A DNA stretch of 64,000 bases from Hydrogenophaga sp. (lineage in GTDB: Bacteria > Pseudomonadota > Gammaproteobacteria > Burkholderiales > Burkholderiaceae_C). The notes under the pieces are model-generated. The model was not told the origin of the DNA. It saw only the letters and a program-made list of their open reading frames with translations, and did not search any database. Made by a program: the position numbers and the translations under genes. Location: positions 124,001 through 188,000 of the forward strand of contig JACVCO010000006.1 of NCBI GenBank assembly GCA_016741995.1, written 5' to 3'. Below are positions 43,137 to 52,695 of this stretch, piece after piece. How positions within the stretch are numbered: position 1 is the stretch's first letter; the number at the start of each line of letters is the position of its first letter.

Positions 43137-44353
43137 GCGGCACCCCCGGCGCGGCGCGGCTGGCCCAGCCATTTCTCGGCCAGGCGCACCCAGTAGGTGG
43201 CGCCCAGCGGGATCAGGTCGTCGTTGAAGTCGTAGCTGGGGTTGTGCAGCATGCAGGGGCCGTCGCCGTGGCCGCTGTCGCGGTGGCTGCCATCGCCGTT
43301 GGCGATGAACACGTAGCAGCCGGGCCTGGCCTGCAGCATGTAGGCGAAATCTTCGGCGCCCATGGTGGGCTCCTGCGCCACCACGCGTTCAGCGCCCACG
43401 ATCTCGGCCAGCACCTCGCGCGCGAAGGCGGTCTCGTCGGGGTGGTTCACGGTGGGCGGGTAGTTGCGGTTGAACTGGAACTCGCAGGTGGCGCCGTAGG
43501 CCGCGCAGGTGTGCTCGGCGATTTCCTTCATGCGGCGCTCGATCAGGTCGAGCACCTCGTAGGTGAAGGTGCGCACGGTGCCGCGCAGTTCGGCGTGGTC
43601 GGGCACCACGTTGTTGGCTTCACCGGTGTGGATCATCGTCACCGAGATCACGCCCGCGTCCACCGGCTTCTTGTTGCGCGTGATGATGGTCTGGAAGCCC
43701 ATCACCATCTGGCAGGCCACGGGCACCGGGTCGATGCCGTTGTGCGGCAGCGCGGCGTGCGCGCCCTTGCCGCGGATGGTGATGATGAAGTCGTTGCTGG
43801 ACGCCATGACGGGGCCGGTGCTGGCCGCGAAGCTGCCGGTGGGCAGGCCGGGCCAGTTGTGCATGCCGTACACGGCTTCCATGGGGAACTGCTTGAACAG
43901 GCCGTCCTTGATCATTTCGCGCGCGCCGCCGCCGCCCTCTTCGGCCGGCTGGAAGATCAGGTAGACGGTGCCGTCGAAGTTGCGGTGCTTCGCAAAATGC
44001 TGGGCCGCGGCCAGCAGCATGGCGGTGTGGCCGTCGTGGCCGCAGGCGTGCATCTTGCCGGCGTGCGTGCTGGCGTGCGCGAAGTGGTTGTGCTCCTGCA
44101 TGGGCAGGGCGTCCATGTCGGCGCGCAGGCCGATGGCACGGCCACTGGCACCGCCGTCGCGCCCGTGCACGATGCCCACCACGCCGGTGGTGCCCATGCC
44201 GCGGTGCACGGGAATGCCCCATTCGGTGAGCTTGGCGGCCACCACGTCGGCGGTGCGCACCTCTTCAAAGCACAGTTCGGGGTGGGCGTGGATGTCGCGC
44301 CGCACGGCCGCAATGCCCGCGGCCTGCGTGACGATGGAATCGATGAGTTTCAT
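43133..44353 (-). CDS. M20-family amidohydrolase (hippurate/aminoacylase-like)
   Basis: A 406-aa metal-dependent amidohydrolase with RRDIHAHPELCFEE, LRADMDALPMQE (Asp), KMHACGHDGHTAMLLAAA (metal ligands Cys and His), FQPAEEGGGGA (Glu pair) and a dimerisation domain starting IRGKGAHAALPHNGIDP. It hydrolyses N-acylated amino acids or related amides. The start MKLIDSIV is preferred. It shares a 4-bp overlap with the DUF2817 gene. A binding-protein gene lies 96 bp upstream, together suggesting uptake and cleavage of an acyl-peptide-like compound. Confidence 0.9.
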   Translation of the reverse strand: MKLIDSIVTQAAGIAAVRRDIHAHPELCFEEVRTADVVAAKLTEWGIPVHRGMGTTGVVGIVHGRDGGASGRAIGLRADMDALPMQEHNHFAHASTHAGKMHACGHDGHTAMLLAAAQHFAKHRNFDGTVYLIFQPAEEGGGGAREMIKDGLFKQFPMEAVYGMHNWPGLPTGSFAASTGPVMASSNDFIITIRGKGAHAALPHNGIDPVPVACQMVMGFQTIITRNKKPVDAGVISVTMIHTGEANNVVPDHAELRGTVRTFTYEVLDLIERRMKEIAEHTCAAYGATCEFQFNRNYPPTVNHPDETAFAREVLAEIVGAERVVAQEPTMGAEDFAYMLQARPGCYVFIANGDGSHRDSGHGDGPCMLHNPSYDFNDDLIPLGATYWVRLAEKWLGQPRRAGGAA

Positions 44354-44449
44354 GACCGGTCTCCGAAACCGGGCATGGTATCGGTTCAAGGCCGGTGCGG
44401 CAGCCCCCGCGGCGACAAGCCGAGCGCCGCGTCCGGGTTCAGAACCCGT

Positions 44450-45598
44450 TCAACGGCGGATGCGGCCGTCTTCGGTGAGCAGGGTCAGTTCGACGAACTT
44501 GGAGCCGGTGTGCTTGTTGGGGCCGAAGTCGACCGGGAAGCCGCCCAGGTCGGTGCCGCGCAGGGTCTGGATGGCGTTGATGAAGCCTTCGCGAGACACA
44601 CCGCGGCCAGCGCGGTTGAGCGCCTCGCAGAACACCTTGGCCGCCACATAGCCCTCGATGCCCGAGTAGTTGGGCGCGCGGCCCTGCTTGGCCCGCACCG
44701 CGGCCAGGTACTCGCCGGAGATCGGCGTGACGGGGCTGTAGGGGAAGGGCATGACCTGGCTCACCGCCACGCCGCGCGCGTCCTTGCCCAGCTCGTCGAG
44801 CAGGGCCTGCGTGCCCACGAAGGACACGTTGTAGAAGTTGCCCGCGTAACCCGCCTTGCGCGATTCGCGGATGAAGGCGGCGCACGACTTGTAGGCGCTG
44901 ATCTGCACGATGGCTTCGGGGCGCCCCGCCATGATGGACTTGACCGCCGCGGCCACGTCCACCGTGTTGCGCTCCACCGTGCCGGTGGAGGCCGGCTCCA
45001 TGTTGAGCGACTTGAGCGCGCGCGTCACCCCCTCCAGGCCGGCCTTGCCATAGGCGTCGTTCTGATAGAAAACCGAGACGCGTTTGATGCCCACCTGCGT
45101 GACCTGGCGCACGATGGCCGCTGTCTCGTCGTAGTAGGACGCGCGCACGTGAATGGCGTAGCGGTTGAACGGATCGCGCAGCACCTCGGCCCCGGTGAAG
45201 GGCGCAAAGAAAGGCACCTTCGCTTCGGTGGCCAGCGGCAGGGCCACCACACTGGTGGGTGTGCCGATGTAGCCGAACAGCGCGAACACGCCCTCGCCGA
45301 TCAACTGCTTCGTGTTCGCCGCACACTTCTCGGGCTCGTAGCCATCGTCCAGGCGCTTGAGATCGATGCGCCGCCCCTGCACACCGCCCTTTGCGTTGAT
45401 CTGCTCGAAGAAGAGCTGTGCGCCCAGGTGGAACTGCAGGCCGAGTTGCTCGGCGGCCCCGCTGAACGGTGCGGATTGCCCGAGCACGATGGTGGTGTCG
45501 GACAACCCGGCCTGGGCATGGGCCGCCCAGGGCAGGCAACTGAAACAGGACAGCGTGGCCGCGGAACCCGTGGCCTTCAAAAGCCGGCGACGTTGCAT
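44450..45598 (-). CDS. Orphan ABC-type substrate-binding protein (Peripla_BP_6)
   Basis: A 382-aa binding protein with an N-terminal MQRRRLLKATGSAATLSCFS, a Tat-like signal. The mature part starts TIVLGQSAPFSGAAEQLGLQ, then RIDLKRLDDGYEPEKCAANT. No permease or ATPase genes are beside it, so it must share transporter parts coded elsewhere or serve as a sensor. It reads into the M20 and DUF2817 genes. Confidence 0.87.
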   Translation of the reverse strand: MQRRRLLKATGSAATLSCFSCLPWAAHAQAGLSDTTIVLGQSAPFSGAAEQLGLQFHLGAQLFFEQINAKGGVQGRRIDLKRLDDGYEPEKCAANTKQLIGEGVFALFGYIGTPTSVVALPLATEAKVPFFAPFTGAEVLRDPFNRYAIHVRASYYDETAAIVRQVTQVGIKRVSVFYQNDAYGKAGLEGVTRALKSLNMEPASTGTVERNTVDVAAAVKSIMAGRPEAIVQISAYKSCAAFIRESRKAGYAGNFYNVSFVGTQALLDELGKDARGVAVSQVMPFPYSPVTPISGEYLAAVRAKQGRAPNYSGIEGYVAAKVFCEALNRAGRGVSREGFINAIQTLRGTDLGGFPVDFGPNKHTGSKFVELTLLTEDGRIRR

Positions 45599-45745
45599 GG
45601 CAGGGTCTCCTGATTTGGGCTTTCGTGGGGAGTACCCGGTAAGGGTATAAACCCCGGTTCATAGGGGAAGGCTCCATCCGCCAAGCGGTGCGCTGCACGG
45701 GGCAGGCGCACCTGCCTATGATCCCCACGCAACACCCGACCAGAC

Positions 45746-47797
45746 ATGACCGAAGCCTCCTTCGCCATTCGCGGGGCTTGCCCGCACGACTGCCCGGACA
45801 CCTGCGCCCTGCTCACCACGGTCGAAAACGGCCGCGCGGTCAAGGTCCAGGGCAACCCGCAACACCGCCACACCGACGGCGTGCTGTGCACCAAGGTCTC
45901 GCGCTACGCCGAGCGCACGCACCACCCCGAGCGGCTGCTCACGCCGCTGCGGCGCAGCGGCCCCAAGGGCAGCGGCCGCTTCGAGCCGGTGGGCTGGGAC
46001 GAAGCGCTGGACGACATCGCGGCCCGCCTGAAGGCCATCGCCGCGCGCGACCCTCAGGCCATCCTTCCCTACAGCTACGCCGGCACCATGGGCCAGGTGC
46101 AGGGCGAAGCCATGGCCGGGCGCTTCTTCCATCGGCTCGGCGCCTCCCTGCTGGACCGCACCATCTGCGCTTCCGCCGGTGGCGAGGGCCTCACGCAGAC
46201 GCTGGGCGGCAAGGTCGGCATGAAGGTGGAGCATTTCGCCGAGGCGAAGCTGATCCTGATCTGGGGCAGCAACAGCATCGGCAGCAACCTGCACTTCTGG
46301 AAACTCGCGCAGCAGGCCAAGCGCGACGGCGCCCGGCTGGTCTGCATCGACCCGCGACGCACCGAAACGGCCGACAAGTGCCACGAGCACATCGCGCTCA
46401 AGCCGGGCACCGACGCGGCGCTGGCGCTCGCCCTCATGCACGAACTCATCGTGCACGATTGGCTCGACCACGACTACATCGCGCGCCACACGCTGGGCTG
46501 GGAAGGCCTGCGCGAGCGCGCGCTGCAATGGCCACCCGAGCGCGCCGCCGCGGTCTGCGGCGTGCCGGTGCAGCAGATCACCGACCTGGCGCGCGCCTAC
46601 GCCACCACGAAGCCGGCCGCCATCCGCCTGAACTACGGCATGCAGCGCGTGCGCGGCGGCGGCAACGCGGCGCGCGCCGTGGCCAGCCTGCCCGCGCTGG
46701 TGGGCGCCTGGCGGCACCGCGCGGGCGGGGTGCTGCTCTCGTCGTCCGGCATGTTCCCGGTGCGCCGCGCCGAACTCCAGCGGCCCGACCTGCTGGCCGG
46801 GCGTGCGCCACGCACCATCAACATGAGCACCATCGGCGACGACCTGCTGCGCGAGGCCTCGCCCGGCTTCGGGCCGAAGGTGGAGGCGCTGATCGTCTAC
46901 AACAGCAACCCGGTGGCGGTGGCGCCCGAGTCGGGCAAGGTGGTGCAAGGCTTCGCGCGCGACGACCTCTTCACCGTGGTGCTGGAGCACTTCCAGACCG
47001 ACACCGCCGACCACGCGGACTACATCCTGCCCGCCACCACCCAGCTCGAGCACTGGGACATCCACACCAGCTACGGTCACACCGACGTGCTGCTCAACCG
47101 CCCGGCCATCGCGCCGCAAGGCCAGGCACGCACCAACACCGACGTGTTCCGCGCGCTGGCTGCGCGAATGGGTTTCGACGACCCCTGCTTCGCCGACGAC
47201 GACCTCACGCTGTGCCGCACCGCCTTCGAGGGCGTGATCGATTTCCAGCAACTGCTGGATGAAGGCTGGGCCACGCTGGCCGTGCCCGAAGCGCCGTTCG
47301 CCCATGGCGGCTTCCCCACGCCGTCGGGCAAGTGCGAATTCCACAGCGATCGCCTGGCCGCCATGGGGCTGGACCCGCTGCCCGATCACCTGCCCAACGT
47401 GGAACCCGGGGGCACGCACCCCGACTACCCGTTGGCCATGATCTCGCCGCCAGCACGCAACTTCCTCAACAGCAGCTTCGTCAACGTGCAGAGCCTGCGC
47501 GACGTGGAAGGCCAGCCGCTGTTGGAGATCCACGCCGACGACGCGGCCCCGCGCGGCATCAACAGCGGCGCCATGGTGCGGGTATTCAACGAGCGTGGCG
47601 AGTACCGCTGCGTGGCTGAGGTGTCCTCGCGCGCGCGGCCCGGCGTGGTCAACGGCCTGGGCATCTGGTGGCGCAAGCTCGGGCCCTTCGGCACCAACGT
47701 GAACGAGGTGACGAGCCAGCGGCTCACCGACCTGGGCCGCGCGCCCACCTTCTACGACTGCCACGTGCAGGTGGCCCCGCTGGAGGCCACCCCCTGA
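45746..47797 (+). CDS. Molybdopterin-dependent oxidoreductase (DMSO reductase family)
   Basis: A 683-aa cytoplasmic-type enzyme. The N-terminal 4Fe-4S motif is CPHDCPDTCAL...VLCTKV. Bis-MGD domains follow, with ICASAGGEGLTQTLGGKVG carrying a candidate Mo-ligand Cys, LIWGSNSIGSNLHFWKLAQQ, and IYNSNPVAVAPESGKV-like and VGSTVNEVT-like C-terminal elements (FGTNVNEVTSQRLTDLG). No Tat signal is seen. The physiological substrate is unknown; this group is often annotated formate-dehydrogenase-like. The stop overlaps the next gene's ATG by 1 bp. Confidence 0.88.
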   Translation: MTEASFAIRGACPHDCPDTCALLTTVENGRAVKVQGNPQHRHTDGVLCTKVSRYAERTHHPERLLTPLRRSGPKGSGRFEPVGWDEALDDIAARLKAIAARDPQAILPYSYAGTMGQVQGEAMAGRFFHRLGASLLDRTICASAGGEGLTQTLGGKVGMKVEHFAEAKLILIWGSNSIGSNLHFWKLAQQAKRDGARLVCIDPRRTETADKCHEHIALKPGTDAALALALMHELIVHDWLDHDYIARHTLGWEGLRERALQWPPERAAAVCGVPVQQITDLARAYATTKPAAIRLNYGMQRVRGGGNAARAVASLPALVGAWRHRAGGVLLSSSGMFPVRRAELQRPDLLAGRAPRTINMSTIGDDLLREASPGFGPKVEALIVYNSNPVAVAPESGKVVQGFARDDLFTVVLEHFQTDTADHADYILPATTQLEHWDIHTSYGHTDVLLNRPAIAPQGQARTNTDVFRALAARMGFDDPCFADDDLTLCRTAFEGVIDFQQLLDEGWATLAVPEAPFAHGGFPTPSGKCEFHSDRLAAMGLDPLPDHLPNVEPGGTHPDYPLAMISPPARNFLNSSFVNVQSLRDVEGQPLLEIHADDAAPRGINSGAMVRVFNERGEYRCVAEVSSRARPGVVNGLGIWWRKLGPFGTNVNEVTSQRLTDLGRAPTFYDCHVQVAPLEATP

Positions 47798-48870
47798 TGC
47801 GCCGCGCGGCGCTGGCGCTGCTGCTCGCGGCGGCCGCGCTGGCCACCGGGTGCGCGCGCACCACCGGGCCGGGCTACTACTGGCAATCGTTCACCGGCCA
47901 TGCCGACCTGATGTGGCGCACCCGGCCGGTGGCCGACTGGCTGGGCGACCCCGCCACGCCCGCCCCGCTGCGCCAGCGCCTTGAACTGGCGCGACGCCAG
48001 CGCGCCTTCGCGGTGAGCGAACTCGGCCTGCCCGACAACGCCAGCTACACGCGCTACGCCGACCTGCAGCGGCCCGCCGCCGTCTACAACGTGGTGGCCG
48101 CCCCGCCGTTGTCGCTGGATCTCAAGACCTGGTGCTTCCCCGTGGCGGGCTGCGTGGGCTACCGTGGCTACTACCGCGAGGCCGACGCCCAGGCCTTTGC
48201 CGGCGGCCTGGGCGAGGGCCTGGAGGTGGCCGTCTACCCCGTGCCCGCGTACTCCACCCTGGGCTGGATGAACTGGGCCGGTGGCGATCCGCTGCTCAAC
48301 ACCTTCATCCACTACCCCGAGGGCGAGCTTGCGCGCCTGGTGTTCCACGAACTCGCGCACCAGGTCGCCTATGCGAAGGACGACACCGCCTTCAACGAAT
48401 CCTTCGCCACCGCGGTGGAGCGCCTGGGCGTGCAGCGCTGGCTGGCCCGGGCTTCCACGCCCGCGGCGCGCGCCGAGTACGTGGCCTTCGACCAGCGCCG
48501 CAACGCCTTCCGCCAGCTCACGCGCGCGGTGCGCGAGCGCCTGCACGCGCTCTACACTGACCCAGCGCTCGACGACGACACCAAACGCGCCCGCAAACAG
48601 GGGGTGATGGACGACTTCCGCCGCGAGTACGCCGCACTCAAGGCCTTCTGGGGCGGCTTTTCGGCCTACGACGGCTGGGTGGCGCGCGCCAACAACGCAC
48701 TGCTGGGCGCCCAGGGCGCCTACGACCGCTTCGTGCCGGCCTTCGAGGCGCTGTTCGAACGCGAAGGCAAAGACTTTGCCCGCTTCTATGATGCGGTGCG
48801 CGCGCTGGCCGACCTGCCACAGGCCGACCGCCACGCCGCCCTGCAGGCACTGGCACCGACCACCCGCTGA
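47797..48870 (+). CDS. Aminopeptidase lipoprotein (PF10023-like) with HExxH
   Basis: A 357-aa protein with a lipoprotein signal (MRRALALLLAAAALATGC, lipobox Cys near residue 19). The soluble domain has AVYNVVAAPPLSLDLKTWCF and PVAGCVGYRGYY, and the zinc motif FHELAHQ with downstream FNESFATAVE (third ligand Glu). This is the predicted aminopeptidase family of proteobacteria. It is translationally coupled to the molybdoenzyme gene (TGATG), and a PHA protein gene follows after 18 bp. Substrate unknown; membrane anchor on the periplasmic side. Confidence 0.85.
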   Translation: MRRAALALLLAAAALATGCARTTGPGYYWQSFTGHADLMWRTRPVADWLGDPATPAPLRQRLELARRQRAFAVSELGLPDNASYTRYADLQRPAAVYNVVAAPPLSLDLKTWCFPVAGCVGYRGYYREADAQAFAGGLGEGLEVAVYPVPAYSTLGWMNWAGGDPLLNTFIHYPEGELARLVFHELAHQVAYAKDDTAFNESFATAVERLGVQRWLARASTPAARAEYVAFDQRRNAFRQLTRAVRERLHALYTDPALDDDTKRARKQGVMDDFRREYAALKAFWGGFSAYDGWVARANNALLGAQGAYDRFVPAFEALFEREGKDFARFYDAVRALADLPQADRHAALQALAPTTR

Positions 48871-48888
48871 CCCGAGGAGACACGAGGC

Positions 48889-49224
48889 ATGGCCGACATC
48901 CACATCGAACGCGAACACACCCTGGGGCTGGCCGCCGCGCGCAAGCTGGCCTGGCAGTGGGCGGAGCAGGCCGAGAACGAGTTCGACATGAGCTGCACCT
49001 ACGAAGAAGGCAAGAAGGCCGACGACGTGCAGTTCACGCGCTCGGGCGTGAGCGGCTGCCTGCACGTCACGGAAAACCGCTTCGTGCTCGACGCCAAGCT
49101 GGGCTTCCTGCTCGGCGCGTTCAAGGAGCGCATCGAATCCGAGATCGTGAAGAACCTGGACACGCTGCTGGCGGCGAAGAAACCCGCTGCAAAAAAGGCG
49201 CCCGCCAAAAAGAAAGCCACCTGA
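48889..49224 (+). CDS. PHA granule-region family protein (PHA_gran_rgn)
   Basis: A 111-aa protein matching the polyhydroxyalkanoic acid system family: ADIHIEREHTLGLAAARKLA, then SGCLHVTENRFVLDAKLGFL and FKERIESEIVKNLDTLL. The last 17 residues are Lys/Ala-rich (KKPAAKKAPAKKKAT), like the tail of the phasin-like protein at 36620. The shared tail supports a common nucleoid or granule partner (inference). RBS CGAGGAGA is present. The 3' end lies under a hairpin that serves the convergent ACBP gene. Confidence 0.85.
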   Translation: MADIHIEREHTLGLAAARKLAWQWAEQAENEFDMSCTYEEGKKADDVQFTRSGVSGCLHVTENRFVLDAKLGFLLGAFKERIESEIVKNLDTLLAAKKPAAKKAPAKKKAT

Positions 49225-49234
49225 TCGGTGGCTT
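49205..49234 (-). terminator. Rho-independent terminator for the acyl-CoA-binding protein gene
   Basis: On the minus strand AAGCCACC-GATCA-GGTGGCTT (8-bp perfect stem, 49234-49214) is followed by TCTTTTTGG. It lies inside the 3' end of the plus-strand PHA protein gene, whose stop codon is in the loop. Confidence 0.8.
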
Positions 49235-49251
49235 GGCGGGTCGCGAGGCGA

Positions 49252-49506
49252 TCAGCTCAGACTTTCGATGAGGTCGATGTATTGCTGCATCGCGTCGTCC
49301 GACGAGGCGCCCTTGAAACCGTTCCAGGCGTCCCACTTGGCGCGGCCCACCATGTCGCCGAAGCCGGGTTTCTTCTCGGTGTTGTCGCCCGCGGTGGCCT
49401 GTTTGTACAGGCCGTAGATCTTGAGCAGTGTGCTGTTGTCGGGGCGTTCGGCGAGCTTCTTGGAATTGGCAACGGCCGCTTCGAAACGGGCTTTGAGGTC
49501 GGACAT
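49252..49506 (-). CDS. Acyl-CoA-binding protein
   Basis: An 84-aa four-helix ACBP. Signature residues are in LLKIYGLYKQATAGDN, KPGFGDMVGRAKWDAWNGFK and the final helix MQQYIDLIES. It binds medium- and long-chain acyl-CoA and shuttles it between enzymes. ACBP is common in eukaryotes and sporadic in bacteria. It is divergent from the wax ester synthase gene (99 bp) and may deliver acyl-CoA to that enzyme or to the reductase at 34430. Confidence 0.93.
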   Translation of the reverse strand: MSDLKARFEAAVANSKKLAERPDNSTLLKIYGLYKQATAGDNTEKKPGFGDMVGRAKWDAWNGFKGASSDDAMQQYIDLIESLS

Positions 49507-49605
49507 GGGGTCTCCTGAAGGGAAAGCGCTGAGGGATGGCGGTTTGTCCCGGTATCTTACGGAGCCCGGCCTCGCCAGAATAGGGAACCCACCCGAGGAG
49601 ACAGC

Positions 49606-51099
49606 ATGGATCACCGCGTCGCCGCCGTCACGCAGGCGCTGAGCACCGCGATCGGCCTGGAAGGCGAGCGCATGAGCAAGGTCGACACGGCCTGGCTGCG
49701 CATGGACTCGTCCGCCAACCTCATGATGATCGTGGGCGTCTGGATCCTCAAGCCCGCGGTCTCGCGCGACGCGCTGGCCGAGCGCATCACCGAGCGGCTG
49801 CTGCCCTACCGGCGTTTCCTGCAGATCGCGCGCGAGGACGCGGCCGGCGCCGCCTGGGTCGACGACCCCGATTTCAAGCTCGAACGCCACCTCACCACAC
49901 ACCGCCTCAAGCGCGCCCGGGGCCAGACGGCGCAGGCGGCCTTGCAGGCACGGGTGGCGACACTGGCCATGCAGCCGCTGGACCACGCCCACCCGCTGTG
50001 GCAGTTCGAACTCATCGAACACCACGAGGGCGGCTCGGCGCTGATCGCACGCATCCACCACTGCATCGCCGACGGCATCGCACTCATCAGCGTGATGATG
50101 AGCCTGGTCGATGGCGGCGCCATGCCGCCCCAGCGCCGCTCCAGGCCGGCACGCGAAGCCGCGGCGGGCGCGGAAGACTGGCTGGCCGACACCCTGATCC
50201 GCCCCCTGGGCGACATCACCGCGCGCGCACTCGAGGTGGCCGGCGGCAGCGCCGCAAAGTCGCTCACCCTCGTGGCCGCGCCGCAGCAGACCCTGGCCGG
50301 CACGGTGGACCAGGCCATCGACATCGCGCGCATCGGCACCCAGCTCGCCAGCGACCTGGCCGCCCTCGCGCTCATGCCCGACGACGCCAGCACCCGCCTG
50401 AAGGGCACGCCCGGCGCGGTGAAAAAGGTGGCCTGGTGCGAGCCGATCCCGCTCGACGCCGTGAAAGCGGTGGGCAAGGCCTTCAATGCGTCGATCAACG
50501 ACGTGCTGCTGTCGTGCGTGGCCGGTGCCATCGGCCACTACCTGCGTGGCCTGGGCGACGACACCGAGGGGCAGGAGATCCGCGCCATGGTGCCGATCAA
50601 CCTGCGCCCGCTGGAAGACGCCTGGAAGCTCGGCAACCGCTTCGGCCTGGTGCCGCTGCTGTTGCCCATCGGCATCACCAACCCCGTGGAACGCCTCTAC
50701 GCGGTGCGCGCGCGCATGAGCAGCCTCAAGGGCAGCCTGCAACCGCTGCTGACCTTCGGCCTGCTCAGCGTGGCCGGCCTGCTCATCAAGCCCGCGCAGG
50801 ACGCCATGCTCAACCTCTTCGGCCGCAAGACCACGGCCGTGATGACCAACGTGCCGGGCCCGGGCAGGAAACTGCAGGTGTGCGGCAGCACGCTGGAGCA
50901 GACCATGTTCTGGGTGCCGCAGACCGGCTCGGTGGGCCTGGGCGTGTCGGTGCTCAGCTACGGCGGCGGCGTGCAGTTCGGCGTGATCGCCGACACCGCG
51001 CTGTGCCCCGAGCCGCAGGCCATCATCGATGGCTTCACACCGGCGTTCCACCAGTTGCTGGCCCTGACGCTGATGCTGCCCTGGGGGGAGCAGACCTAG
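49606..51099 (+). CDS. Wax ester synthase/diacylglycerol acyltransferase (WS/DGAT)
   Basis: A 497-aa acyltransferase. The catalytic motif HHCIADG is at 151-157, preceded by [15 protein letters not shown]. The C-terminal domain has [27 protein letters not shown] and MTNVPGPG. It joins acyl-CoA to a fatty alcohol (wax ester) or diacylglycerol. The ATG at 49606 has GAGGAGA just upstream; a Met at residue 23 would give the shorter N-terminus typical of the family. The stop shares CTAG with the convergent coaX stop. Confidence 0.92.
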   Translation: MDHRVAAVTQALSTAIGLEGERMSKVDTAWLRMDSSANLMMIVGVWILKPAVSRDALAERITERLLPYRRFLQIAREDAAGAAWVDDPDFKLERHLTTHRLKRARGQTAQAALQARVATLAMQPLDHAHPLWQFELIEHHEGGSALIARIHHCIADGIALISVMMSLVDGGAMPPQRRSRPAREAAAGAEDWLADTLIRPLGDITARALEVAGGSAAKSLTLVAAPQQTLAGTVDQAIDIARIGTQLASDLAALALMPDDASTRLKGTPGAVKKVAWCEPIPLDAVKAVGKAFNASINDVLLSCVAGAIGHYLRGLGDDTEGQEIRAMVPINLRPLEDAWKLGNRFGLVPLLLPIGITNPVERLYAVRARMSSLKGSLQPLLTFGLLSVAGLLIKPAQDAMLNLFGRKTTAVMTNVPGPGRKLQVCGSTLEQTMFWVPQTGSVGLGVSVLSYGGGVQFGVIADTALCPEPQAIIDGFTPAFHQLLALTLMLPWGEQT

Positions 51100-51884
51100 G
51101 CCTCGTGCTCCGGCAACGACAGCTTCAGCCGCCGGCTCGCGATGTGCAGCAGGCCGTCGAAGATCAGGCTCTCAACGAGCTCGACCTCGGTGGACATGGA
51201 CGGTGCCATCTTCCAGCCGGCCCCGCCCGTCATGTAGACCACGGGCGCTTCGCCGCAATGGCGGTGCAGGTTCTCCACCATGCGCTGCACCGCGCCTGCA
51301 ATGGCGAAGGTGCCACCGCTGGTGAGCGCGTCGCTGGTGTTGGTGGGGAAATCGCGCACCTCGCCGGTGGGCACGTGCAGGCCCGCGGTGCCCGATTCGA
51401 GCGCGCGCAGCATGATGCCGTGGCCCGGCAGGATGATGCCGCCGAGGAATTTGCCCTGGGTGTCGATGGCCTCGACCGTCACCGCCGTGCCCACCATCAC
51501 CACCACGCAGGGCCGCGCCGGCCCCCGCGCGAGCAGACGCTGGCGCGCGCCGATCACGGCAACCCAGCGGTCGGAGCCCAGGCGTGCGGGGTGGTCGTAG
51601 CCGTTGACCACCCCCCCTTCGGCGTTGCCGGATACCACCCATTGCGGCGTGACATCCCAGAGTTCGAGCTGTTCCTCGACGCGGCGCTTGACCGCATCGC
51701 CCGCCACCACGCACCCCAGCACCCAGCGCGGCGTTGAGAGCCGGCTCCAGTCGCCTTCCTCGAGCGACTCGATGTTCTCGAGGAACTGGGCCCCGTGCGC
51801 GAGCAGCCGGGCCCCCACGCGGGGCTCCTCGTACAACGCCCATTTCAGGCGCGTGTTGCCGACGTCCAGGGCGAGAAAGGCCAT
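51096..51884 (-). CDS. coaX: Type III pantothenate kinase
   Basis: A 262-aa kinase of the ASKHA fold with [15 protein letters not shown] (phosphate 1), [35 protein letters not shown] and [18 protein letters not shown]. It makes 4-phosphopantothenate, the first step to CoA. The stop overlaps that of the wax ester synthase by 4 bp. It lies 55 bp downstream of the luxR gene on the same strand, so co-transcription is possible. Confidence 0.93.
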   Translation of the reverse strand: MAFLALDVGNTRLKWALYEEPRVGARLLAHGAQFLENIESLEEGDWSRLSTPRWVLGCVVAGDAVKRRVEEQLELWDVTPQWVVSGNAEGGVVNGYDHPARLGSDRWVAVIGARQRLLARGPARPCVVVMVGTAVTVEAIDTQGKFLGGIILPGHGIMLRALESGTAGLHVPTGEVRDFPTNTSDALTSGGTFAIAGAVQRMVENLHRHCGEAPVVYMTGGAGWKMAPSMSTEVELVESLIFDGLLHIASRRLKLSLPEHEA

Positions 51885-51939
51885 GGGCCGGCATTATGAC
51901 GAACGCCCCAGGCTGGGGCGCTCCGCGTGTCAGGCCGGC

Positions 51940-52608
51940 TCAGATGAGGCCAAGCCAGCAGGCGCGCTGCACCGCCGCGAGCTTGTTGTCGGTCTGCAGC
52001 TTGGCCATGGCATTGGCCAGGTGGTAGTTCACGGTGCGCTCGGACACTTCCATGCGGGAGGCGGTCTCGCGCGCGGTCAGGCCTTCGAAGGCAAGGTTCA
52101 GGCTCTCGAGCTCGCGCGGGCTCAACGCCACTCGCTGCTCGGCCAGGGCACGCTTGAGCATGGGCCACACGTTGAAGGCCGACCACGCCAGGGCGGCCGC
52201 CTCGGCCCGGCCGCCAAAAGCCCGCGGGCTGAAAAGGAAACACTCGAAGGCGCGCCCCGCGGGCAGCGGGAAGGCCACACGCACCAGGGTCTGGTGCCCA
52301 TGCGCAAGAAACAGGCGGCGCCAGCGGCTGCCCTGGTCGGACGCCGACTTGGCGATGTCCTGCCAAGCCACCAGGGGTGCGTCGCTTTCGCGCCAGCTCG
52401 AACCGAAATCGCGGCTCTCCGCCAGCGCCTCGGCGGCGGCCAGCACACGGGGCGGGTGCGCGGCGAGAACATCGCGTTTCTCGCGCGGGCCGACGGGATC
52501 CGGGCCGAGCACCACCAGCGCTTCCACACCCTGCTCGCGCAGCGCGCAAAGCCAGTCCGACAGGATGCTGTCGACCCCGACACTGTCAAAGTTGACAGGG
52601 AGGGTCAT
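51940..52608 (-). CDS. LuxR-family regulator of the quorum-sensing locus
   Basis: A 222-aa protein. The N-terminal 150 residues look like a degenerate autoinducer-binding domain: DAPLVAWQDI resembles the Pro/Trp pocket motif and TLVRVAFPLPAGRAFECFLF the core strands. The HTH (about 160-222) is of quorum-sensing type: LSPRELESLNLAFEGLTARE, SERTVNYHLANAMAKLQTDN, then a WLGLI end. It has no luxI partner in the window. It is divergent from the kinase gene (87 bp), and a lux-box-like palindrome covers codons 4-9, suggesting autoregulation. Whether it binds acyl-homoserine lactone, a hydroxyketone or nothing is unknown. Confidence 0.87.
   Translation of the reverse strand: MTLPVNFDSVGVDSILSDWLCALREQGVEALVVLGPDPVGPREKRDVLAAHPPRVLAAAEALAESRDFGSSWRESDAPLVAWQDIAKSASDQGSRWRRLFLAHGHQTLVRVAFPLPAGRAFECFLFSPRAFGGRAEAAALAWSAFNVWPMLKRALAEQRVALSPRELESLNLAFEGLTARETASRMEVSERTVNYHLANAMAKLQTDNKLAAVQRACWLGLI
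52581..52600. promoter_or_regulatory. Lux-box-like palindrome at the luxR start
   Basis: CACTGTCAAAGTTGACAGGG has the CTG-N10-CAG layout of lux boxes; CTGTCAA-AG-TTGACAG (52583-52598) is a perfect inverted repeat. It overlaps the first codons of luxR and lies about 100 bp upstream of the kinase start. A near copy is found before the synthase gene at 56370-56389. The likely ligand is the adjacent LuxR protein. Confidence 0.7.
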
Positions 52609-52695
52609 GCCCGTCTCGCCCTTTCAGGGCGCAGAATGCGCGCAGCCTGCCGAGCCGAGGGCACGGGGGCGAAGCACGCTTGAACACAGGAGAGC

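Noticed and set aside
52583-52598. Reading the palindrome simply as a sigma-70 -35 box (it contains TTGACA on both strands)
   Set aside because: No fitting -10 box lies 16-18 bp away on the plus strand, and the near-identical second copy before cqsA favours an operator. An overlap with a -35 element is still possible.
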